Assembly (NCBI GenBank): GCA_965644295.1
Contig: CBFFRP010000431.1
Location: 1 to 64,000, forward strand
Origin: Paraphysomonas bandaiensis
Lineage: Eukaryota > Chrysophyceae
DNA length: 64,000 bases
Reading direction: 5' to 3'
This document shows, one piece after another, positions 1-9,917 of the stretch (within the stretch, counting starts at the first letter, position 1; the number at the start of each line of letters is the position of its first letter). Made by a program: the position numbers and the translations under genes. The notes beneath the pieces were generated by a model. That model worked only from the letters and a program-made list of their open reading frames with translations. It was not told the origin of the DNA and made no database searches.

Positions 1-2534
1 CTGTATACTCTGTACTGTATACCACTGTACTGTATACCACTGTACTCCTGTACAGTGTACTGCAGTACAGTGTACTACCGTACGCAGGATATCACAATCC
101 AAGTGCCTCCCTATATCCTAGCGTGCGCAAGGATACAGTGCAGAACAAGTCGTCACATGTGAGGATCAACTTCAACAATACCTAAACGTTTATAACGAAA
201 ACCCAAATATGCTCATCATTAAGGGAAAAATAAAATAACGCAGGTATATATAATATGTAATAATAATCAGGACATCGAATATACATAGACGCACAAGGTC
301 AACGGGCAAACCGCTTACACCAATTACGCTCCCATCTAAGTATTTCTAGTCAAATCATAGATATATATAGTATGTGATGAACATTTAATACATAGCACTC
401 AAATGCTAAATAAGTATAATATATATATAGCACATATCAATCACTTTTTAAAAATAGATATGACATCATACACTCCAATCACAATCCGATGAAGTTTTCG
501 AAAACCAAATTTAGGGCTTTTAGAAAATAAAAATAAAATCCGCGAGATTCTTCTCAGCAATAATATATCTAGGAAATTGAAAAAAATAGAATCCCATTCG
601 CAAATAGATTGATGCCAACTAGCGATGTGCTTCTCATAATCGTCCATATGTATAATATAGCAGTAATATGCTTTGGTCTCCTATGAAACACAAATATAGT
701 TTCGGCCATCTCAATCGCTGGCGTGTTATCAATATAAAAGAAAACTCTAGGTTTATCACCTGAAACCTCTTTGACACGTTCTTGTATATAAGCGATAAAT
801 CTCTAAATATGTCTCACTCAATGATAGTAATTTCTTATGGCATCTTAGCTTAATACTCGGAATCCTTCGGTGAAAATAAACCGAAATCTTTTAATTCGGA
901 CTTTAACACAATCGTAGTCCATTCCGTTTCCCAATAGTCACTAATAACTGACACTGCTTCAGATTGTTTCATAAAAGAAATATGGAGATCTGTATAATTC
1001 ATTCAATACTCGAAAATGTTCATAATTGCACCCCAGTATTGCATGTCAGAGTTAGATAACAAACTAACAACTGAACATATAACAAATATTATCTATCTGG
1101 TTGCATACATACCATTTTAAACTCAATTTTCAATGTACTCATCTTAGAAACAATATTCTCCATTCATATAATCATTTCATCATCATTTCTCAAAGAAAAT
1201 GAAATAATAACTGTAGTACTCATATAATATACAGTAATATCCAGATCAGTACTCATAATAATATAATATAGTACTAATATATATATCCAGATCAACAGAA
1301 TAATAATACTTTTCCGTCTTCTACCAGATCACTAATAATCATTTACATAATATTATGTTTATCTCTCTCTGACGATGTATATATATGTTCCTTAAACACA
1401 ATTTTATCCTTGACCTCAACATTTGCATGGAATCTTTCATGCAGTAGAATAATGAAACATGATACAAGGTCAACAATAGGAACAACCCGGAATACATCAT
1501 CCATAATATTTGCAAAAACATCACCTCTATAGAATAGACATATATATACATAATCATCTGATAGTATCTGTATAACTCCTATAGATATCATATATATTGA
1601 ATAGTATATATGATGAAACGAAATCGATATCAACCAATTCATATATTTGCCTTCTTGCAGTAAGTAGTATTTATATATATATGGAGTCACATATATACAT
1701 ATATATCATATAGAACAATCTTATAAACAATATATCAGATTGTAAAGAGATCCTTACATATATAGGAACTTCAAGGTGGCATATGTATAATATATAATCC
1801 ATTGGTTTCATATATATACAGAGAGCAATTACAAATCATAGAAGGGTAGAATACATGTCCTCATGTAGTTTACTTTCCCTGAGTATATATCACCCTGATC
1901 ATTACTAATCTTGCTCAATGCTGGATTAACTTTGCCTTCCTTCTCATGCTCGTAATATAATCCGACAATTAGAATAAACGCACAGTCGGTCTTTATAAAT
2001 CCGTAATCTTCCAGATTTATTGCTCAATCAAATCACTTTTGAATTCTCGTCAAAACCATCACCCATTGTGCTTATATCCCATGCACACATACATGTAACC
2101 AGTAACATTTAGGAAACTCATCAATCAACACCAAGAGTAAACAGAGCAACACTGGATTCGGAACATCTTTAATAACTCGAAAGGAAAATCAATCTCCTCT
2201 CTACGACAACTTTTCTCACTAGCTTCAATATTTATATCCTGAAATTGCTAATTGTCTGTGATCTATTATTCAACCGAGTCAAATTAGATGAAAAACCTAG
2301 TCACATAAACCTAGTCAAGTGGTTGAATAACCTCTAGTCATTTAATAATTCACATTCTCAGTTTACAATATGACTAGATTGGCTACCTGTTATAATTCAT
2401 GGGCATCGAACCCAACAATCTTAGGGAGGGGAATGATGTCATCAGGGGCATCCAAGAACCGACACTGATATTGAAGGATTTTTCTCTTTTATTCTGTCCT
2501 CTAACTTTGCTTTGACCTGGTTTATGCGAGTACT
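1..2534. other. AT-rich gene-free region
   Basis: I see no convincing gene. The short open frames here are AT-rich, hydrophobic or low in complexity and show no family features. Positions 1-95 form an imperfect tandem tract of GTAC/ACTGTA palindromes. Positions 1230-1830 are rich in ATAT runs. Around 2290-2350 the words cctagtca/ctagtca recur, resembling the reverse complement of the sequence at the right edge of the retroelement remnant (4930-4970). Confidence 0.6.
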
Positions 2535-2730
2535 AGTAGTGAATGTCTGATTATTTAGCAATAGGCGTTGAGACCTTGCATCAATTAGTGGCTAGAAGAA
2601 TGCTAGTCATACTAGTTAGACCACTACCCGTAACTAATCAATACAAACTCTTTTATCCTACTATTTAACGCTACGAAAGCTGCTTGTGCGTCGCCGCAAG
2701 CACCAAGGTGCAACCACTTCCGTTCTTTTT
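2535..2730 (-). repeat. 3' tail of retroelement family with self-complementary core
   Basis: The stretch at 2682-2713 (gcttgtgcgtcgccgcaagc followed by accaaggtgc) is self-complementary in two places: GCTTG/CAAGC and GCACC/GGTGC. Close copies occur at 28986-29013, 39330-39366, 39531-39555 and 49836-49869. The distal end at 2535-2568 has the motif gtgaatgtctgattatttag and then caataggcg, also found at the other copies. A conserved tail of this kind is typical of the region recognised by a LINE reverse transcriptase; that role here is inferred. Confidence 0.7.
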
Positions 2731-4970
2731 GTGTGATATGAAATTCGCCTTTATCGTGTGTCCGTGGACTCACCGGCGCTTTTGATCTGGGGGTCTCCCT
2801 TTGGGATGGGTCTCCATTGGTTTTGGAGGGGGCTCAGCATTCTGAATTAGGGTCCTGAGTGCACCTAGTTCCAGATGTGTGGGTTGAGAGTGGTGGGGAT
2901 TGTTGGGAGGAGGAGTTGGGTTTGTAGTATGTGTTACTGTGCTCCTGTGGGGCCGCGGGTGTAGATAGAGTTGTCGAAGCCGTCGGCGTTGTGGAGATCT
3001 GGGCAGTCCAGTGCTCTGTCGGGTAGGACCTGTGAGGTGTGCACGTGTGTCTGGAGTCGGATACGCTGTGGGGGGTCTTCGTTGGACCCCTAGTAGTCGA
3101 AGGACTCTCGGACGTTGTCTTGACTGACTGCGTTTCGGACGGGGTCTCGGGAGTAGCCTGGGCGGCCTTTTGGACATGGTGATATAGCGACAACCGCGAT
3201 CCTGTAACATAAGCTTCGCTGCAGTGTAAAGCGGTTGCAGGAGATTAATAACCACTGTTTCTAGGTTCCGTAGACTGTGAGCCGTCAGGTGGTTGTGTAT
3301 GTCATCTCCGAAGACCGTTTCCAGTTGGGCTGCTGTGATGGTTCCAGTCCAGTATCTCTCGACCTGTGGGATGGAGGGATTCCAGGCTCTGCTGGAGAGT
3401 CTCCGCAGTGCAGATGTGATCCAGTTGGGTAAGGTCTGAGTTCTCTGTATTTCGTGTAGCACATTTTTATGCGATTGAAATGCAGTTTCCCTTATTTGGG
3501 TGATGGATTCATGTGTGCAGTCGAGGCACATATGTTTTAGGGAATCTAGCCGAAACCCGCAGTCAGAGCATGCGGCTTTGGTCAGGTCAAGCCCCTGTTT
3601 GGTTTTGGCCCGGTTCCTCCCTATATGCAGAAAGATTTGTCCCATGTCAGTGCCGTGTTGAGAATTCTGTGGCGTAGATTTGAGCTGAGTTTGTCTTTGG
3701 ATGCACTGCCATCCGCTTGAGCTAGTTTGCGCGGGAGGTGTACTCCGCTATTGGTCCAGTAGCCAGGCGCTCGATCAGGATTGTGTCCGTAGCGTTGATC
3801 TCTGGTTGAAGTGTAGTTCTCAAGTGCCCTTAGGTCGCAGAGATCTTGGAAATCAGTAAGGAGTGGGCTAGAGTAGTATGGCCGTCTTGTACTGTGCAAA
3901 CGCCAGTGCCATAATCCAGCGGTTAGTAAGCGTTCAATGGCACTGTCAATCGCAATTGTACAGACAGTGTAGTTATTTTTTCCAAGGATGCGATCGACTT
4001 CATGCCAGTCTTCACCCGCGACTGCGTCCGCAATATAGATGCCCTTGTCCTCAAACGTCCACTCCGTTTCATCTGTGGTACGTCGTTCGGGATGGGACCT
4101 CACCCAGGTCACCTGTCGTTTGCAATCTCTACTGGCCGCGATGCTTTCGAGTAGTACCCCTTTTGCACGGTGACCGAGAGCTCTGCGTCTTGTGGAGAGT
4201 GCTTCCTCAGTACGGGTGCACACTGCCTGACAGTCTGTGTGGCTTCTTATGTGTTCGGGAATGCGTGTTGAGAGTATAAGCCCCATGGCTGTGCCTATGA
4301 GTTCATATGCGTATGAGTCCAAACCGGGCACATCACGAAAGGGTGTATCTAGTCGTAGTATTATGGTTGTACCATCTTCCCAGGCATTTTCTGGGGGTAA
4401 GTAGACGACCGCTGCACCTCCTCGGTGTGTCCATCGTGTTCGCGGATTGACATGAGTGAGGCGACGCGTGGAGAGCGCACTGGCTGTGTATGATCCATCT
4501 GTGAAGATTGCCTTGAAAGTATCTGGTTGTACGCTATTAAGGCCGAGTTCTTGTTTTAGGTTGGTCAGCAGGTGTTCATCCTGTGGTTCGGGGGGCTCAG
4601 GTTGCTGAAGGGTAAGGCCCAATTCCGTTCCCCATTCCCTGAGGCTGAGAACATAGTGGTGGTATTGGGGCTGTGGCTCTGTTGTCTGAGTGAGTAGAAA
4701 ATGTGCTGCTTGACCTGCTTCTCCCCCGAGGGTTATTGCGCGCTGTAGAGATCCCCATTTTTGCTCCTGCGCCGAGTCTGAGAAACGTTTCATACCTAAT
4801 CCGTTGTGCTTGAGTGAGAGGTATATCAGTTCCGTGGGGTATCCAGGGCCTAGACTGAGGGCCTTTCTGTAGAGGGTTGCGCAAGCAGCGTCAATTTCTC
4901 TGTACCAGTGTAGCGGCTGCGAGTACTATTAATGACTAGGTTTATAACTAAAATTGACAAGGTTGGATAA
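2535..4970 (-). mobile_element. Decayed non-LTR retrotransposon: RT thumb, RNase H, zinc-finger tail
   Basis: On the minus strand a 390-residue frame (4793-3621) starts just after an RT-thumb-like stretch ending HNGLGMKRF. It carries an RNase H domain with all four acidic positions: DGSY (about 4500), YELIG, TDCQA and IADAVAG. A second frame (3645-2770) continues with a Cys/His cluster (CSDCGF...HMCLDC). The coding frame shifts at about 3621-3650 and again near 3190, where a Ser/Thr/Pro-rich frame becomes the more natural one. No catalytic RT motifs are present and the element stops at about 4920-4970, as expected for a 5'-truncated insertion. The 3' part (2535-2730) carries the family core and terminal motif seen elsewhere in the window. 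It is a dead copy of a LINE with an RNase H domain; the clade is uncertain. Confidence 0.8.
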
Positions 4971-5273
4971 TTTAATACTTTGACTAGGTATCTACACCAA
5001 AAATATTCCCCAATTGTTTCAACAGTCAGAATGGAATATTGTATTATTATCACTATGTTTGGTTTTAGAGTATGTTGTGACCGTAGAGTTGAAATTAACT
5101 AGCGATGAAATTAATTAGAAACCAGAATTTTCAAATATTACCACTTAATTAGTACTCAGAACTTTCAAATACTACCGCTAAAGAACAGCTAGATAGCAGC
5201 TAGTGTATGCGTACCTCTAACTACTGAGCAGGCTATTAACATGACTATGCATTTAAAAGCAGAAAGCCTATAG
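4971..5273. other. Short 3' intergenic spacer
   Basis: AT-rich spacer between the retroelement remnant and the 3' end of the YqgE/AlgH gene. It contains two imperfect copies of a short stretch (aattttcaaatattaccact at about 5127 and a related sequence at about 5161). No gene seen. Confidence 0.5.
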
Positions 5274-6404
5274 CTACTCAATTTCATCGTCCTCCTCGTC
5301 ACTACCATGCATCCATGTAACGGGCTCTATATTCGAGGCATCTAACGCTGGCGACAGTGCGGCAAAATGTGCCGTATTCCGCCCTAAACAACGCATCACT
5401 CTACACCAGGTTTCGTTCTGTCCTTCGAAGGAATCGTACTCCCGTCTGCTAGCGTCAGAATACAGGGACATACCATCATTGCTGGGTGCATTCGATGTTG
5501 ATTGTGTGGCATAAGATGCGGGTATAGGTTCAGTAAGAGCATGCTGAAGAACTTTATCAGGCTCACCAGTTACAGGTAACCAAGTTCCTTCGTCAATTTC
5601 TTTTTTTAATGCTCCTGCTTTCCACACACAACAACCAACAAAAAAATGAAAATTTTTGGCGTGTAGAGGCGACTTTTTAGCCTTCTTGATAGGCTTATCA
5701 AGGCTTAGACTTGCAAAGTATGGTTCCGAGCAATTGGTGATAGAAACACCTCCGCAGCTTGCATCCGAATGAATACACTGCAGGCGGCGAACATTACCAC
5801 CAAAAAACACAATGTTGTTTCCAAAAATATTAACCATTTCTTCGGGTAAATTTAAGATGCCTGATTGAACAGTGTGGTCCGTACGTTTGTTCAGGATAAT
5901 ACCGTATGAATATTTATCGGTATGCTCGAGAATGAGTACTACAGACCGCTGCATGGACCCGTGTATCATAGGGTGCGCACAGAGCATAACACCGTTGTAT
6001 ATTTCACTACTAAGACTTACATTAAAACGTTCCTCCTTTGGAATCTTTTTATTTGAACGACTATATGATGTTCTCTCGAATTGAGACCATATCGAGGAAA
6101 ATTTACGCAGCACAGCAAAACCAGCACCGATTCTATCTGCGTGTGAGACACTCGAATGCTTACGAAATTCTGATCGCACCAATGCCTTGAATTGGAGATC
6201 CATTCGGTCAGGATGAAAGAAAGCTCCTTTGTCAAGAATTTTGTCGAGAAGTGAAGAATAATATATTGTGGAAGGGCTCTTGAGCTTTTTTCCAGTTGAC
6301 ATTCTGAATATTAGAGATTTGGCAGGACGTTTCTTATCAAAACGGCCAGCTAGACGAATTAAGTCTCTGTACAATGCCTTAACAACTACACTCTTAGAAC
6401 TCAT
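5274..6404 (-). CDS. YqgE/AlgH (DUF179) family protein
   Basis: Intronless frame of 376 residues beginning at an ATG at 6404. The YqgE/AlgH fold is recognisable from about residue 130: a β-strand entry (YNGVMLCAHPMIHGSMQRSV), VVLILEHTDKYSYGIILNK, an acidic/Gly loop (NNIVFFGGNV) and FHFFVGCCVWKAGALKKEI before GTWLP. These match the family order (L.A.P.....F..sVv.l..h...GA.GlilNr, then GGPV, then G.W..gQL..E). The family is widespread in bacteria and in plants and algae, where its biochemical role is not settled. The N-terminal 120 residues are Lys/Arg/Ser-rich and could hold a targeting sequence, but I see no clear transit peptide. The C-terminal ~70 residues are a family-atypical extension. 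It is divergent from the sulfotransferase, with 563 bp between starts. Confidence 0.82.
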   Translation of the reverse strand: MSSKSVVVKALYRDLIRLAGRFDKKRPAKSLIFRMSTGKKLKSPSTIYYSSLLDKILDKGAFFHPDRMDLQFKALVRSEFRKHSSVSHADRIGAGFAVLRKFSSIWSQFERTSYSRSNKKIPKEERFNVSLSSEIYNGVMLCAHPMIHGSMQRSVVLILEHTDKYSYGIILNKRTDHTVQSGILNLPEEMVNIFGNNIVFFGGNVRRLQCIHSDASCGGVSITNCSEPYFASLSLDKPIKKAKKSPLHAKNFHFFVGCCVWKAGALKKEIDEGTWLPVTGEPDKVLQHALTEPIPASYATQSTSNAPSNDGMSLYSDASRREYDSFEGQNETWCRVMRCLGRNTAHFAALSPALDASNIEPVTWMHGSDEEDDEIE

Positions 6405-6967
6405 TGTAGATTTTGCTAGTAAGATAGATATAAATTATGATAGAGGTATTGGGTGAAACTCAGCTATAGGAATTAACGTATGAATAAACAGGCCAGTAAT
6501 AAACTCCCACGGATATTTAAGGTTCCAATTGCATCACCGATCGAAAGTGCAGTAAATGAAATTGGCAAGCCTTGAAATGAGTATCAATACTTGAGCAATA
6601 TAGTGGAGAATTGACAATTTTACTGAAAGGAAAATAGTGTTTGTCGTCCATAATAAATGCACGGTCGAGGTGGGAGTAGACCCTACACACTCCTGTATAG
6701 GTACTGTAGGTATACAACAGATAGGCAACAGTGTTTTTGTGTACACATTTGGTAATATTTTATGTAGAAACCATTAATTTTTTCGTATTTCGATGTATAG
6801 AGTGCCAAAATGCTATTTTTGTGTCAAGACTAGTGCGAAAACCCATGATTTTTAGGTTTACCACTATTTTTAATATGGAATCTCTCGTTATTTCCACTCA
6901 CAGTGCAATAAGTGACCACACAAGTATACTTAACAAATGCATCCTATGAAGACATGTATATTATAGC
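6405..6967. promoter_or_regulatory. Shared divergent 5' region (YqgE-like / sulfotransferase)
   Basis: 563-bp head-to-head spacer. No gene is evident. It contains AT-rich tracts and a cactcctgtataggtactgt stretch near 6690, but no defined promoter element that I can name with confidence. Confidence 0.4.
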
Positions 6968-8597
6968 ATGCCTCGTAGGGTATCTCTCACTATTCCTCTC
7001 CTCTTCATACTAACCTGTGTGACATACAGCCAAGGCTTCTTCTCACTCAGTAGTCATCATAACAGTAAGAAGAAAGCTCGCGTTCACTGGCTCTTTTTGC
7101 ATTATCACAAGACCGGAGCGTTACTCAGTGAGGCTATATCCAAATCAGTGTCCATTGAGAGATTTAAGTACAAAGAAGATAACAATAAACGCTCTGATTT
7201 GCATCCACGCACCGATGCTGATGTTATACTATCTCACGCAGGGAATCTTCTGTTTAATTGGACAGAAGTGTTGGTTACAGATGAATATGAATATCGAGTA
7301 GTTCATTTCGTTAGAGATCCTTATGATATGGTGCTATCGGGGTTATTGTATCACTCTCAACGACCAGCACCAGAAGGTATTACAAGCACATTTATGCAAC
7401 TAACTGGGTGATTACTGTTTGGTAGATTGGTTACATAGCTCTGCGTTGTCTCCATGTGATTCTGATCCTGTACACATATCAAGATTCATCACTGTTCTGT
7501 CCACATATCACTCGAACTATACCGTATATTCACTTCAAAACTACATAAACGATATTCAAACCCTCTGCCACACTTTATATAACAAGTACAGTGCTGGATA
7601 CGGCAGACCAACTTACCATAAGACGATTCTTGTGTTGCGCGCCAAACATCTTTTTTATGAAGCTCTTAGATTAGAGGCTTGCAGATGCATTTTATCGAAT
7701 TTTTTTGGTGCGGGTGGGGATTTGCTACGCATGGGGGCGAATGCTGTGCGTGAAGGGCAAACCCTATCCACATCAAGGGCACCAGTATCGAAGCGCTTCT
7801 TTCTCACTGATTTCCCGATAGGAAATCGAAAATTGTTTAAACGGTCTGCTGAACGAATGTTTAAATTTTTAATGGCTTCCACGTTGACTGGAAAAGAGTT
7901 TTGGAATGGAAAACTGACAGTAGATGAAGCTGTGACCATTGCTACGAGAGTCGGGTTTGTAGAAGAAATTAAGATAAAGTCTCAACTGAAAAACTCTGCA
8001 AGAATGCTCCAGATAGATAGCGTATCCAACAATCAGAGTTCAAGTATACATAGCAATCTAGTTGTCCAAAACAAGCTGTTTTTTGTGGATACTGTAAGGA
8101 GACTACTTAGAAAGAAAAGTGCGTATCTTCGTCAACGAAACAACGCGTTAACAGGCAACAAGCGAATGAAAGACATTCCTCGTCCGAAAGTTGTTAGATC
8201 CTCCGCTAGTCTCAAATCGGCTAGAAGCCCACCGAAAAATCCCGCCAAACAACAAATGAAACACCCACCGGAAAATCCCGCCAAACAACAAATGAAACAC
8301 CCGCCGGCAGATAAAAGCATGTATTCAAGGTTTAGACCTGGCGATTATGGTAAGGACAAGGGGCACATAGTGGAGACGGTTGTTAAGAACTCACCTGTTG
8401 GCATACTGTCAAAAGACGAAACCCTAAAGAAATCGAAAAGTAACCATTTCACTCAAGGTGACTGGCCCTCTGAGAAGAGACAGAAATTTATACGTATGTT
8501 AGCACAAGATGAGGTCCTTTCTCCTATTTTAGACCTTGTGAAACAGATTTTACTATACCCTTTGCCACATAAATCAACTTTAACTGATCAATCCTAG
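6968..8597 (+). CDS. Sulfotransferase-like secretory-pathway protein, interrupted by a frame break
   Basis: The first frame (6968-7411) opens with a hydrophobic signal or anchor segment (RRVSLTIPLLFILTCVTYS). It then shows the PAPS 5'-phosphosulfate loop-like FLHYHKTG (about residue 44) and the 3'-phosphate motif VVHFVRDPYDMVLSGLLYH (about residue 111), both hallmarks of sulfotransferases. It stops at TGA 7409-7411. The second frame (from about 7415) continues smoothly to 8597 if a single base is skipped in actGGGTGAtt (7403-7412). No fitting GT-AG intron restores the frame. The full product would be about 540 residues, Golgi or secreted, transferring sulfate to a glycan or small acceptor (inferred from family). 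A 36-bp tandem duplication at about 8228-8299 repeats the residues PAKQQMKHPP. The break could be a sequence error, a pseudogene mutation or +1 frameshifting. Confidence 0.72.
8228..8299 (+). repeat. 36-bp tandem duplication inside the sulfotransferase frame
   Basis: Two adjacent 36-bp units, almost identical, encode PPKNPAKQQMKH and PPENPAKQQMKH, followed by a partial third Pro-Pro. The unit length is a multiple of three, so the frame is kept. It lies in a low-complexity Lys/Pro region outside the catalytic domain. Confidence 0.85.
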
Positions 8598-8600
8598 GAG

Positions 8601-9917
8601 GTAATAGCAATAGTCAGTGATTGGAGTGGGTATTCACACTCTGACTTCATTGGAGTAACTGGTTGGCTCGTTTGCTATATAGGAGCCTAGCAGTGTACGA
8701 AGTATTGTGGAGAGCTATCCACTGCATGATAGCAGTATACTAGAGTGTGTACCTTAATATGATGTAGAATATGTAATATGACACACCACAAATATACCAA
8801 TGAAAAATCTCGAAGTTTTTGTCACGTACATCTAATATCTAATTCTTGAAGTTTATTTGGTAAATTGTTCATAAATACAATGTCTTTCGGTATAATCTTA
8901 AAGTCTTGTATGTATATTATAGCAATTGAGAAGTTTGTTTTCTTAGATTTATGTCTTCTTTGTTGTCGTCAATTTTAAGCTTGTGGGATTGTTTTAATCG
9001 TTTTCTTGTTGCTTATTGTAGATAGATATTAATATATTTTGTAATTCTTTCGTATTAGTTGAAAACTACTTATGCTCATGTACATTATAATATATATATT
9101 TTTTTAATGATGTTGTATATTGGTTGTCAGGCACTGACAAGACACAAGTTGATAGTAAGTCATAGAGTTATTAAATTGTTTATTCAGAGGTTATCGGTGA
9201 TAATAATAGATTATAGTAGTGAATGTCTAGTTTACTAGTTTATTAGCAATAGTTGTTATAAATTAAAGAAAATTAATTACTTTGATCTTATTGATGTTGG
9301 GGGACGGAAAATGTACAGTCCGATATGTACAATGTGCAATTTACTGATGGTCGTAATAAGAAACGTTAGCGAAATGACAACACATATACAACAACGCGCG
9401 AATAGAAGAAAAAACATTTTTCGTCTTGTGGAAGCATTATCTAAAAACTTTAAAATCAATGTCAACGTAATGGGCTGCTATTTAATTTTGGAAATACAAC
9501 ATTATGTTAGTCAATGAATGAGATTATAGCATTGTTGTCACAAGTCTTATTTATCTCAACGACTAAGTTAATTTATGACTCCTAACAGAATACTTCTGCC
9601 CCCCCTATTGTAGCACATGTCGTACGGAAGCAATAATTTGACTTTCAAGTATTTATAACATGTATTTCACATCAACTTAAAATCTTGTTTCTTCAAGTAA
9701 CAATCATAACAAAAAACGAAATTAAACGAAGTCTAACATAGGACATCATAATGACGTTTATCTTCTGCTTTAATATTCATTATCGCTATGAGGTGATGTT
9801 ATAAGTTGTGCAGGAGATGTGCGCGTCCATCTTTGATATCGACTTCGCTCTTTGCAATTATCTCGCTCCTCTTTCCTACTAGACTATTGTTCCAAAAATA
9901 TCTATTACGTACAAATA
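8601..9917. other. Tail-to-tail intergenic region with one retroelement-terminal motif
   Basis: AT-rich gap between the 3' ends of the sulfotransferase and the TRP channel. At 9215-9256 there is a degenerate copy of the family terminal motif (tagtagtgaatgtctag ... tattagcaatag), suggesting a small relic. Open frames near 9277-9517 overlap each other on both strands and show no family features; I do not consider them genes. Confidence 0.5.

Noticed and set aside
441-1690. Short open frames in the left AT-rich region
   Set aside because: They overlap, are low in complexity and show no start context, family motif or splice-linked partner.
2395-2425. tRNA-like T-arm (minus strand TGGGTTCGATGCCCA)
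   Set aside because: The short stem-loop is present, but no D arm, anticodon arm or acceptor stem can be placed around it.
7409-7426. 18-nt intron (gtgattactgtttggtag) in the sulfotransferase
   Set aside because: It has GT and AG ends, but removing it leaves the frame running into a TAG, and its length is a multiple of three, so it cannot fix the +1 shift.
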